From positions 1-63,382 of the forward strand of contig CAMWJC010000009.1 of the NCBI GenBank assembly GCA_947174495.1: a stretch of 63,382 nucleotides of DNA, read 5' to 3'. The notes below the pieces were generated by a model. It saw nothing but the letters and a program-made list of their open reading frames with translations. It made no database searches and was not told the origin of the DNA. Position 1 is the stretch's first letter. The number at the start of each line of letters is the position of its first letter. The translations under genes were made by a program, and so were the position numbers. This document shows positions 34,403 through 42,477 of the stretch, piece by piece. The DNA is from an uncultured Lachnospiraceae bacterium. Its GTDB lineage: Bacteria; Bacillota; Clostridia; Lachnospirales; Lachnospiraceae.

Positions 34403-35542
34403 ATGAAAGTTGTAGTTGCAATGGATTCTCTAAAAGGAAGTCTCTCTTCCCTCCGGGCAGGCAATGCCATTCGAGAAGGAATTCTCCGTGCCATGCCAGA
34501 GACAGAAGTATGCGTCCGCCCTGTTGCCGATGGCGGAGAAGGAACCGTAGAAGCCTTAGCGCTTGGCATGAATGGGCATATCGAAACCATTACTGCATCA
34601 GATCCCCTTGGCAGACCGATAGACTGCAGCTACGGAATTCTTGCAGACAACCAGACTGCCATTATCGAAATGGCAGCTGCCGCCGGTCTTACACTACTTT
34701 CCCCCGATGAACGTAATCCTCTTCACACCACTACTTATGGTGTCGGAGAGCTGATCTATGATGCCATTTCAAAAGGCTGCCGCCGCTTTATCATCGGTAT
34801 CGGGGGTAGCGCTACCAATGATGGCGGTGTTGGAATGCTTCAGGCACTGGGCTATGGTATTCTGGATAAGAATAGCTGTCAGGTTCCCTTCGGCGCTGCC
34901 GGATTAAAAGAAATCGAGCAGATCACAGATACTTCCGTAATCCCTGAATTAAGAGAATGTCATTTTCGAATTGCCTGCGATGTGAATAATCCTCTTTGCG
35001 GTCCAAACGGATGCAGCGCAGTGTTTGGCCCTCAAAAGGGAGCTGATACAGACATGGTTTTTCAAATGGATCAATGGCTTAAAAGCTACGCTTCCATCTG
35101 CACACAAAACTTTCCTCACGTTGATGCAGAATTTCCGGGAACCGGCGCTGCAGGCGGACTGGGCTTCGCCTTTCTTACCTTTACCCACTCCGTTTTGGAA
35201 TCCGGGATCAAAATCGTTCTGGAAGAGACCGGACTGGAAAACTACATTCAAGAGGCAGATATCGTCATCACCGGCGAGGGCTGTCTGGATGCACAGACCG
35301 TTATGGGGAAAGCCCCTATGGGTGTTGCCCGTATTGCCCAAAAATACAACAAAACGGTAATTGCATTTGCAGGCTGTGTGACAGAAGACGCCACCCTATG
35401 CAACGCACACGGCATTCATGCCTTTTTCCCTATTCTTCGAAAGATATCAACTTTAAATGATGCTATGCTGCCTGATGTTGCCGCACAAAATTTATCAGAC
35501 ACTGCGGAGCAGGTATTTCGGTTGATTCACGCTATAAAATAA
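34403..35542 (+). CDS. Glycerate kinase (GarK/GlxK type)
   Basis: The protein has 379 residues, normal for the family. It begins VVVAMDSLKGSLSS and contains PVADGGEGTVEAL, GIGGSATNDGGVGMLQALG and GTGAAGGLGF, the ordered signatures of class II glycerate kinases. It makes 2- or 3-phosphoglycerate from D-glycerate and ATP, linking glycerate or serine breakdown to glycolysis. AAAGGAAG precedes the ATG. It has its own promoter and ends in a bidirectional terminator shared with the CofE-like gene. Confidence 0.93.
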   Translation: MKVVVAMDSLKGSLSSLRAGNAIREGILRAMPETEVCVRPVADGGEGTVEALALGMNGHIETITASDPLGRPIDCSYGILADNQTAIIEMAAAAGLTLLSPDERNPLHTTTYGVGELIYDAISKGCRRFIIGIGGSATNDGGVGMLQALGYGILDKNSCQVPFGAAGLKEIEQITDTSVIPELRECHFRIACDVNNPLCGPNGCSAVFGPQKGADTDMVFQMDQWLKSYASICTQNFPHVDAEFPGTGAAGGLGFAFLTFTHSVLESGIKIVLEETGLENYIQEADIVITGEGCLDAQTVMGKAPMGVARIAQKYNKTVIAFAGCVTEDATLCNAHGIHAFFPILRKISTLNDAMLPDVAAQNLSDTAEQVFRLIHAIK

Positions 35543-35566
35543 AACGCTTCTGTGCACTGCACACCA

Positions 35567-35596
35567 AAAAAGGATTACCTTCCGGTAATCCTTTTT
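35567..35596. terminator. Bidirectional terminator between convergent genes
   Basis: AAAAAGGATTACC (35567-35579) and GGTAATCCTTTTT (35584-35596) form a perfect 13-bp stem with a TTCC loop and T tracts on both strands. It serves the glycerate kinase (plus) and CofE-like (minus) genes. Confidence 0.9.
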
Positions 35597-35600
35597 GAAA

Positions 35601-36791
35601 CTAACTTACATAATTATCAAAATATCCCTGAATCAAAATGACCGGTGTTCCTTTATCCCCTGATCCGCTTGTGAGGTCACACAGTGATCCGATCAGATCC
35701 GTCAGTCTTCTGGGTGTGGTTCCCTGAGATGCCATATCCCCTACCAGATTATCCTTTTTCTCTCTGATACGGTTGGAAATCGCTTCCTTAAGTGCCTCTC
35801 CGGACAGATCCTTGAAATCATTATCTGCAAGATATTTCAGCTTCACCTCGTTCGGCGTTCCCTCAAGACCAGGTGTGCTGGCAGGTGATACGCAAGGGTC
35901 AGCAAGCTCCCAGATCTTTCCTACCGGATCCTTGAATGCTCCATCGCCATATACCATAACCTCCACATGCTTTCCGGTCTGGTCTAAAATCTCTTTCTGA
36001 ATATCCATCACAAGATCCGTACATTCTCTCGGGAACAGCTTAATGGTATCCTCTGTTGACTTATTAGAACCAAGGAGTCCGTACTTCTCATTGCAGCCGC
36101 TTCCATTAACCGGACTGGTAAGAATATCATCCATTCCCATCACCACCTCGGCACCCGCTGCCTTCAAAAGTCTCTTGGTACGCATTCTTGTGTGAATATC
36201 ACAATTCAGAACTTTCTTTGTATAAGGAAGAATACTGCGGCAGTCATTTGCAAAAATAATCTCCACCTCAGCGCCTGCTTCCTTGATCAATTCTCCATAA
36301 TAGGATACATAATCAACTCCGGTAAACGGATGTTTATTTTCTCCAAAGAGCTCGCGGTATCTTTCCAGCGTCAGCACATCACTGTAAGGATTAATCCCTG
36401 CTTCGTCAAGCTGATCCAGCGAAACAAGTTCATTTCCTACCTCATCGCTGGGGTAGCTGAGCATCAGCACTACCTTTTTAGCTCCCATTGCAATTCCGCG
36501 AAGACAGATTGCGAAACGGTTTCTGGATAAAATCGGGAAAATAACTCCGATCGTCTCTCCGCCAAGCTTTTGTCTTACATCCTCCGCAATCGCTTCCACC
36601 GATGCGTAGTTGCCCTGTGATCTTGCCACTACAGACTCTGTCACTGCAATAACATCTCTGTCACGTATCTCAAAGCCTTCCGCTTTAGCTGCCTCTAATA
36701 CACTTTCTGTAACAATCTTTACCAGATCATCGCCCTGCCGGATAATGGGGCAGCGGATTCCCCTTGATACAGTTCCAACTTTTCTTTCCAT
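35601..36791 (-). CDS. Coenzyme F420-0:L-glutamate ligase-like protein (CofE family)
   Basis: This protein of about 396 residues matches the F420_ligase/CofE family, with VGTVSRGIRCPIIRQGDDL at the N-terminus, DVIAVTESVVARSQGN, and GYLLGSNKS-like GLLGSNKSTED later. CofE adds glutamates to F420 in archaea and actinobacteria. Clostridia are not known to make F420, and no F420 genes are nearby, so the substrate here is probably another molecule. The ATG at 36791 has a GGGAGAAAAAG site. It is a single-gene unit ending in the shared terminator. Confidence 0.82.
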   Translation of the reverse strand: MERKVGTVSRGIRCPIIRQGDDLVKIVTESVLEAAKAEGFEIRDRDVIAVTESVVARSQGNYASVEAIAEDVRQKLGGETIGVIFPILSRNRFAICLRGIAMGAKKVVLMLSYPSDEVGNELVSLDQLDEAGINPYSDVLTLERYRELFGENKHPFTGVDYVSYYGELIKEAGAEVEIIFANDCRSILPYTKKVLNCDIHTRMRTKRLLKAAGAEVVMGMDDILTSPVNGSGCNEKYGLLGSNKSTEDTIKLFPRECTDLVMDIQKEILDQTGKHVEVMVYGDGAFKDPVGKIWELADPCVSPASTPGLEGTPNEVKLKYLADNDFKDLSGEALKEAISNRIREKKDNLVGDMASQGTTPRRLTDLIGSLCDLTSGSGDKGTPVILIQGYFDNYVS

Positions 36792-36949
36792 TTCTTTTTC
36801 TCCCTTGATTGTATTTCTGGGATTGCCGCCTGCCGCGCTCATTAAACTCTTCTATGCGCCATTCCATACCCCATGCACCGGCAACACCCTTTCCATTATA
36901 ATATAACTCATGCAAAAACAAAAGAACTTCCTTCAATTTTTTGCCACTG

Positions 36950-37423
36950 TCATCTGTTCAGCCACCAAATGCCAAGGTTGAGGTATCCTGCGAAGCTGAC
37001 CCACAAAAGATACGGAACCAGCAGGTACGCCGCCAGCTTTGAAATCTGCCCGAAACTTTTTATCAGTAGGACAATCATTACCCATAAGAGCAGCAGCCAG
37101 AAAAACGAAAACAGATACCACCCAAAGTTAAAAAAGAAAACAGGCCACAAAAAATTAACCACAAGCTGATAAAAATACAGCGTAATTGCTTCTGTGATTT
37201 CTTTCTTTTCCGCACCGGAAGTACAGATCAGATATGAGCTGATCCCCATTAGCAGATAAAGGACTGTCCACACAACCGGAAAAAGCCAGCCCGGCGGCGA
37301 CAAGGGCGGTTTATTTAACTCCGCAAATTTTCTCATTCCGCCCCCTGACAGTATTCCTGCCAAAGCTCCGACTGCCAGCGGAATTGCAATACATTTGATC
37401 AAAAGCCATTTATTTAACTTCAT
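36950..37423 (-). CDS. TspO/MBR family protein
   Basis: Five membrane spans fill its 157 residues. The LNKPPLSPPGWLFPVVWTVLY motif, NFLWPVFFFNFGWY and the Trp-rich YLLWVSFAGYLNLGIWWLN end are the family hallmarks. TspO proteins bind porphyrins and hydrophobic ligands and may act in stress responses. GGGAGG precedes the ATG. Confidence 0.93.
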   Translation of the reverse strand: MKLNKWLLIKCIAIPLAVGALAGILSGGGMRKFAELNKPPLSPPGWLFPVVWTVLYLLMGISSYLICTSGAEKKEITEAITLYFYQLVVNFLWPVFFFNFGWYLFSFFWLLLLWVMIVLLIKSFGQISKLAAYLLVPYLLWVSFAGYLNLGIWWLNR

Positions 37424-37618
37424 TTTGTTTTCCCTCCCGTATAAATTATGGCATTTTCCCGGACTCTATACCTAAATTTATAAGAAACGGCAAATAAATA
37501 TACCATATACTATCATAAAAAAATTCGGCAAAAGATATGGGATAAAACTAAGTTTTTCGGACAGACTATCAGTAACAGATCAGCCGGATGTCCGGCCAAA
37601 GAAAGGACAGGATTATTT

Positions 37619-38053
37619 ATGGAAAACAAAGATACTATCCGCTTATTAAAAGAATGCGATTCCGGAAGCAAGATGGCGGTTGCCTCCATTGACGAAGTGT
37701 TAGAAAGTGTTCAATCCACCAGTATGAAGCAACTTTTATCCGAAAGCAAGGCTCATCACGAAAAGCTGGGGAACGAAATTCACTCCATGCTTTCTGAGTG
37801 CCACTGCGAAGACAAGGAGCCAAGCGCTATGGCCAAAAGCATGTCCTGGATGAAAACAAATATGAAAATGGCAATGGATAAAAGCGACGCAACTGTAGCG
37901 GATCTGATCACAGACGGCTGCAACATGGGAATCAAATCCCTGCACCGATATCTGAACCAGTACCCGGCAGCGGATCACTCATCCAAAGCAATCTGCGGAC
38001 GACTGGTGGATATTGAAGAAAAGCTTTGCAAAGATTTGAGGGAGTACTTATAG
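37619..38053 (+). CDS. Small helical ferritin-like protein (DUF2383-like), function unknown
   Basis: This 144-residue protein is predicted to be a four-helix bundle. An N-terminal DTIRLLKECDSGSKMAVASI helix, a Cys-rich turn (SECHCED) and a C-terminal helix pair resemble the DUF2383/PA2169-like ferritin-like group. No membrane part or signal is visible. AAAGGACAGG precedes the ATG. A GGGAGTAC/GTACTCCC hairpin (38040-38070) covers its stop codon. No clear promoter was recognised in the 195-bp gap before it. Confidence 0.7.
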   Translation: MENKDTIRLLKECDSGSKMAVASIDEVLESVQSTSMKQLLSESKAHHEKLGNEIHSMLSECHCEDKEPSAMAKSMSWMKTNMKMAMDKSDATVADLITDGCNMGIKSLHRYLNQYPAADHSSKAICGRLVDIEEKLCKDLREYL

Positions 38054-38084
38054 CCTTTCGGCGTACTCCCCCTGACAGGTATTT

Positions 38085-38765
38085 TTATAGCACAAACATC
38101 AGAAACAACACTACATATGCCTTTCTCAGATCCCTGTTCACCAGAAGATAAACACCGCCCATGGCAAATCCCAGAGCCAGTCCCAGTAAACCCGTAAACA
38201 GATTTTTGGTAAAAACATGGGCAAGTCCCCAGGTAAGTCCGCAGATGATTCCGCCATAGGGAATATTAGTTCTTTGAAACCATACCTCACACGCCTTTTG
38301 CCCAAACACAATGATCAACAAAAACAACATGGTTTCAAATGCATAGTAAATATACTGAAAAACAAATAATAACGGTCCTCTTCGAATAAATTCCAGATAT
38401 ACTTTGAAACCGCCCCAATCCGCATAATCCATACCAAATGCCAATACCAGAAACAAAAGACACAGCCCCCACTGCCAAAGATGCATAGCATTCCTCTTAG
38501 TCATAATCGGGAACTGATATTTCCCTTCCGCTTTCCGAATTAACACATAAACAAATATTCCCCAGGTAATGCAGGTCAATATCCAATGGCAGATCGTCTG
38601 GCCTGCTGACCAGCTCTCCATGGAAGTCCTATAAAATATGGGTTCCAAAAAGTATGCATAAATTACTTCCATCCCCAGCCCCAGAAAAGCATACAGCGCC
38701 AGTCCCAGAAAGTCCGATCTTTTCACTTCTGATTTTGCTTTCATCTTTTTATTCTGATTTCGCAT
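38085..38765 (-). CDS. Multi-span membrane protein, CPBP-like
   Basis: The protein has about seven membrane spans in 226 residues. The pair FETMLFLLIIVFGQ and ICGLTWGLAHVFTKN resembles the EExxR/FxxxH layout of CPBP intramembrane proteases, but the Glu pair is reduced to one, so activity is doubtful. It ends the LytTR/DUF3021 operon, and its gene overlaps DUF3021 by 17 bp with a GGAGG site, so it is probably the target or effector of that system. Confidence 0.65.
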   Translation of the reverse strand: MRNQNKKMKAKSEVKRSDFLGLALYAFLGLGMEVIYAYFLEPIFYRTSMESWSAGQTICHWILTCITWGIFVYVLIRKAEGKYQFPIMTKRNAMHLWQWGLCLLFLVLAFGMDYADWGGFKVYLEFIRRGPLLFVFQYIYYAFETMLFLLIIVFGQKACEVWFQRTNIPYGGIICGLTWGLAHVFTKNLFTGLLGLALGFAMGGVYLLVNRDLRKAYVVLFLMFVL

Positions 38766-39186
38766 TTTGATTCCTCCGTATCTTCTCCAAAGCCTGGTTT
38801 ACACGTTTCACTTCATGAAAAAAGGAAATATAATAAACTGCTGCCGCAATTCCATAGGGAATGCTGAAAGATAGAAACATATCTCTGTATCCATCTTCGT
38901 GAACCGGCTCAAAAAAAGAAGCTGCCCACACCACCCCTAAAACAGCGCCGACCAGTACCAGATACTGCACGATGATCACTGCTAAAAGCGGAAACCTTTG
39001 AAACCGGTAATGTTGGGAGAGTACGAAAGTTCCAAGCACAGAAAATGCAAACATCAGCAGAATATTTTCCTGATACCCTCCAAAAAGCTTTTGCACTACC
39101 GCCTCCAGTAAGATCTTCCCAAGCACTAAAATTGTAAAAATAATGCATACAATAGGGATAAAATTCTTTTTGTCAATTATTTTCAT
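38749..39186 (-). CDS. DUF3021-like four-span membrane protein
   Basis: Four membrane spans in 145 residues with a charged C-terminal tail match the DUF3021 proteins that accompany LytTR regulators. In such LytTR regulatory systems the membrane protein restrains the cognate LytTR protein. It overlaps the LytTR gene by 14 bp and has GGAGG before its ATG. Confidence 0.8.
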   Translation of the reverse strand: MKIIDKKNFIPIVCIIFTILVLGKILLEAVVQKLFGGYQENILLMFAFSVLGTFVLSQHYRFQRFPLLAVIIVQYLVLVGAVLGVVWAASFFEPVHEDGYRDMFLSFSIPYGIAAAVYYISFFHEVKRVNQALEKIRRNQNAKSE

Positions 39187-39634
39187 GGCACACCTCCTGC
39201 AGTCGCTGCAATGCTTCCGTAAACGTCTTTTTATAACTTCTGTTCAGAACCAGAACTTCTCCATTATCCATCAGCAACCGGAGCCGCATATTCAAATCTG
39301 CTTTTACCCGGCTTACCCGATATAAATTTACCGCCATGGACTTTCCGATCTGCACAAAGCCGCTTTCCTCATAGCAATCAAGGAAATACCTTAAGCTGCC
39401 ATCTATCTGCCAAACCTCTTTCTCCTGATAGGCAAACAGCTTCCGGTCAACCACTTCCAGATAATAAATACTTCCCGGAAGAAGCTTTTGTACACAGCCA
39501 TCTTTTTTCCCTATAATGCTCTGAAACGAAAGAAAAAAATTCCGGATTACCTCTACCGCATCATTTTCTTTACAATAATGAACTTCCACATAATCCTCTT
39601 GCAGGGACGGTTCCTTTAAATAACGTATTTTCAC
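39173..39634 (-). CDS. Stand-alone LytTR DNA-binding regulator
   Basis: This 153-residue protein has an N-terminal beta region and a C-terminal LytTR domain (about 50-150) with GSIYYLEVVDRKLFAY, SGFVQIGKSMAVNL and VLNRSYKKTF. No receiver domain is present. It is the regulator of a LytTR regulatory system with DUF3021. The start is GTG at 39634 with AGGAGG eight bases before it; its promoter overlaps the terminator of the YesL-like gene. Confidence 0.88.
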   Translation of the reverse strand: MKIRYLKEPSLQEDYVEVHYCKENDAVEVIRNFFLSFQSIIGKKDGCVQKLLPGSIYYLEVVDRKLFAYQEKEVWQIDGSLRYFLDCYEESGFVQIGKSMAVNLYRVSRVKADLNMRLRLLMDNGEVLVLNRSYKKTFTEALQRLQEVCHENN

Positions 39635-39657
39635 TCGCTTCTCCTCCTATGAAGACA

Positions 39658-39685
39658 ATTATATTGGTCTGTATACAAAAAACAA
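39658..39685 (-). promoter_or_regulatory. Promoter of the LytTR/DUF3021 operon
   Basis: On the minus strand TTGTTT (39685-39680) and a consensus TATAAT (39663-39658) are 16 bp apart. The -35 is built into the terminator of the preceding gene. Confidence 0.6.
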
Positions 39686-39711
39686 GTGCAGGACGCGTAT
39701 CCTGCACTTGT
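39676..39711 (-). terminator. Intrinsic terminator after the YesL-like gene
   Basis: On the minus strand ACAAGTGCAGGA (39711-39700) pairs perfectly with TCCTGCACTTGT (39693-39682), followed by TTTTTTG. It separates the sugar locus from the LytTR operon. Confidence 0.88.
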
Positions 39712-39739
39712 CGGTGTTTATATTGCAAATTATTCTTTT

Positions 39740-41137
39740 CTAATTCGTGATCCCTGAAGATGAATCTGTCAGATATCGCAGATAAGCCACTGCAGTATCC
39801 GTGTGCGGAGTGTTGGAAATGATTCCGAGATACAGAGTGCCGTCAAAACCTTCCTTCAAAATAAGCTCTGACTGGGAGATATCAACAGCCATAGGATATT
39901 CATCAGTTACTGCCGTATAAGCGATGGAAGAATCCAGCCGGGCATCAATAGCATTATCTTCTATAATAACAGTATTTGTGACCAGTTTTGATTGAAGATC
40001 ATCATACAAATCGGGGGCTTCCTGAATCAGCAAATGTTCTATATTACAGAGATACCCGTTTTTTGAAAATATGTCAAAAGCTTTTTGGTCCATCAGAACA
40101 ACATCCAGAAGACCGCTGGCAATCGAAGCAGTAATTTTCGTGTTTGATGCATAAACATATCCATAATCTTCATCGGATTCATCCTCTGTCAGATACAATC
40201 CGTCATAAAGTTCAACTTTTTCTTTTTGGGCATTTGAGCCGAGGTAGTCAAGGAAATCTGTACTCAACTCTTCTGTAAAAGCATCTCCTGCAGATACATT
40301 GACAAGAGCCGTGCACAGAACAGTATCTTTATGCGTTAAGTTTCCATATATCATATAACCGACAATATACAGGAAAATACCGATGATCACAATCGGAAGC
40401 TTATAGTATTCCCAGATGTAGCCGATCTTTGCTGCTCCGTGTACATCTTTCACACTCCATTTCTGCTCTTTTGACTCTGAATCTTCCTGCTCCGGAGAGA
40501 CATTTTCCCGGATCTCTCCCTCCTCCGTCTGCTCCTCGCAAAGAAGAAGTATATTAGAGAGCAGATAAGAACACAGAAGAGCGCAGAGGCCTTCTCCAAA
40601 AATAATTGCCGGTGTAAAAAACCGGATAATAACCACTGCCATGATAAAATAAATGAAAGCCATCAGCGCTGTACAGACAAGAAACCGCATACCGATCATC
40701 AACGCGTTTTTGAACATCGCCCGTATTGTATTGTTAAATCTTGCCAGAAGCGGAAATATGTACATCAGTATAATCGCATATGCTGCAATCGCTACAATAA
40801 ATACGGCTGCCCCCAGTGTCCACAAAATACTGTCGAACCTCATATGATAGAAGACATACCCGTCTACGCCGAGAACCACACCCACAACAAGAAGAATAAG
40901 CCAAATAATTGTTGACTGACGGAAATTTTCCTTAAAAGAATGGAAAAAGGCTTTGGTCAGGCGGCCTTCTTCATCCTTAGCAACCTTCAGGGATACATAA
41001 AAAAGTGCCGTTGTGGAGGCACCAACCGTAAAAACGGGCAGGCAGCAGATAAACCACAGGATATTCAGATAGGCAGAATAGGCTATCTTTGTCAGAAAAC
41101 GCATCGCAGGGCCGTCAATGTCAAAAAAGGCTTTCAT
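39740..41137 (-). CDS. YesL/DUF624-type membrane protein with C-terminal extension
   Basis: Residues about 1-205 are a DUF624/YesL domain: MKAFFDIDGPAMRFLTKIAY, LWFICCLPVFTVGASTTALFY and five spans. Another span (about 250-270) leads to an outside domain of about 190 residues that resembles no clear enzyme. YesL-like genes often sit beside LplB/YtcP sugar transporters, as here. The extension is unusual for the family, which is normally about 200 residues. It follows the LacI gene by six bases and is probably co-transcribed. Confidence 0.8.
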   Translation of the reverse strand: MKAFFDIDGPAMRFLTKIAYSAYLNILWFICCLPVFTVGASTTALFYVSLKVAKDEEGRLTKAFFHSFKENFRQSTIIWLILLVVGVVLGVDGYVFYHMRFDSILWTLGAAVFIVAIAAYAIILMYIFPLLARFNNTIRAMFKNALMIGMRFLVCTALMAFIYFIMAVVIIRFFTPAIIFGEGLCALLCSYLLSNILLLCEEQTEEGEIRENVSPEQEDSESKEQKWSVKDVHGAAKIGYIWEYYKLPIVIIGIFLYIVGYMIYGNLTHKDTVLCTALVNVSAGDAFTEELSTDFLDYLGSNAQKEKVELYDGLYLTEDESDEDYGYVYASNTKITASIASGLLDVVLMDQKAFDIFSKNGYLCNIEHLLIQEAPDLYDDLQSKLVTNTVIIEDNAIDARLDSSIAYTAVTDEYPMAVDISQSELILKEGFDGTLYLGIISNTPHTDTAVAYLRYLTDSSSGITN

Positions 41138-41143
41138 AATAAA

Positions 41144-42205
41144 TTAATCCTCCGTAGATTCCCTGAAAATCAAATTTGTTTCGATATACAATGTCCGGTA
41201 ATTCAGTGAGGGTTCATTGATTCGTGACATAAGGAGCTGCACGGCGGAGAGCCCCATATCCTGACTGTGGATATGGATGGTGGTAAGTGACGGTGTTACA
41301 ATCTTTGATTCGGGCGAGTCATCAAAACCACACAGATAAATGTCACCGGGAACCGAATAACCCAGACGCCTCAATGCCTGCATAACCTCCAGGGCAATGG
41401 CATCGTTTACACAGATAAATACGTCCGGAAGACTCTTCATGCTGCCCAGACTGTCCATCAGGTACTCGCGGTATGTGTTCATATCTGAAATCCCCGATCT
41501 GCTTCCAATAATGCAGTATTCTTCCGGGCAGGGAAGTCCCAGTGTATACATAGCGTTGCGATAGGCCATATACCGCTCATAAAAGGAATGGCAATGCATA
41601 TATTCCCCTATAAAGCCGATTCTTTTTTTCCCTCTTTGACACATTTCTTTTACAAACCGATAGATTTCCCTATTATTGTCCATGTAAAGCCGATCTGCTT
41701 CCAGAGGTTTGTCAAAACCGTTAGCAGGAGTATCGATGAAAAGCAGAGGAATATTTAAATTACAGAGCATCCGGCAGTATGCATGGTCAAAGATTTCAAG
41801 GCAGGCAATACCTGCGGTGCTCTCTGACCGGAAAGAAACCGGAAGCCGCAAATCTTTCATCTCATCCCTGGTTATCTGGTATATGGTAAGGCCATACCCT
41901 AACTGTGCAAGCTCTCCCTGAAACTTATCAAGCATCGTGGAGGCAAAGTGGGAACTTCCCAGAAAATTACCCGCAAGAAGGGCGATTTCCCGGGGGCCTC
42001 CCGCGCTGGAAACTGAAATGGGCTTATTGATCTCAGCAATATTCATATAAGAAAACTGTTTATATCCCATTTCCTGTGCTTTTTTCAAAACCTTATCCCT
42101 GGTGTCAGCGGCGAGTACTCCCGTATTATTGATTGCTTTTGAAACTGTATTACGTGAAACGCCCAAGGCGTCTGCTATATCCTGAATAGTAACCTTTGAA
42201 GCCAT
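41144..42205 (-). CDS. LacI-family transcriptional repressor
   Basis: The N-terminal helix-turn-helix with hinge (VTIQDIADALGVSRNTVSKA, residues 5-24) and a periplasmic-binding-protein-like sugar sensor of about 290 residues are complete. It is divergent from the sugar uptake and GH32 genes and likely represses them through the paired sites at 42326-42343 and 42402-42419. The effector is unknown, perhaps a fructan or sucrose product. Confidence 0.92.
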   Translation of the reverse strand: MASKVTIQDIADALGVSRNTVSKAINNTGVLAADTRDKVLKKAQEMGYKQFSYMNIAEINKPISVSSAGGPREIALLAGNFLGSSHFASTMLDKFQGELAQLGYGLTIYQITRDEMKDLRLPVSFRSESTAGIACLEIFDHAYCRMLCNLNIPLLFIDTPANGFDKPLEADRLYMDNNREIYRFVKEMCQRGKKRIGFIGEYMHCHSFYERYMAYRNAMYTLGLPCPEEYCIIGSRSGISDMNTYREYLMDSLGSMKSLPDVFICVNDAIALEVMQALRRLGYSVPGDIYLCGFDDSPESKIVTPSLTTIHIHSQDMGLSAVQLLMSRINEPSLNYRTLYIETNLIFRESTED

Positions 42206-42325
42206 AAAATTCTCCCTTCAAACCTTGCGTATGTATCATAACGCACAATAAAAAATATGTCAAATGTAAAAATATTAAGAATTATTTAGCATAATTGAAC
42301 TGTAAATTAAATTTTTATAAAAATT

Positions 42326-42343
42326 ATTTGTGCAAATGTAAAA
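42326..42343. promoter_or_regulatory. Candidate LacI operator O1
   Basis: ATTTGTGCAAATGTAAAA occurs here, with ATTTG/CAAAT half sites. The same 18 bases occur inverted at 42402-42419. Centres are 76 bp apart, with the promoter between them. Confidence 0.55.
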
Positions 42344-42349
42344 ATAATA

Positions 42350-42379
42350 TTGACTAAATGTAAAAAAATGATGTATCAT
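42350..42379 (+). promoter_or_regulatory. Promoter of the sugar transport / GH32 operon
   Basis: TTGACT (42350-42355) and TATCAT (42374-42379) are 18 bp apart. The AAATGTAAAA decamer of the operators occurs again in the spacer (42356-42365). The leader is about 90 nt. Confidence 0.6.
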
Positions 42380-42401
42380 ATAACCAAGTGCATGACTGCT
42401 G

Positions 42402-42419
42402 TTTTACATTTGCACAAAT
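42402..42419. promoter_or_regulatory. Candidate LacI operator O2
   Basis: TTTTACATTTGCACAAAT is the exact reverse complement of O1 and lies in the leader, downstream of the promoter, where repressor binding would block transcription or form a loop with O1. Confidence 0.55.
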
Positions 42420-42477
42420 TTCGACTGTGTATGACAAAATAAGACAAGGCAGACATGCGAGAAAGGAGGAATAAATA

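Noticed and set aside
37583-37596. GCCGGATGTCCGGC as a terminator or operator
   Set aside because: The palindrome leaves no room for a stable loop and has no T tract; no second copy was seen to support an operator.
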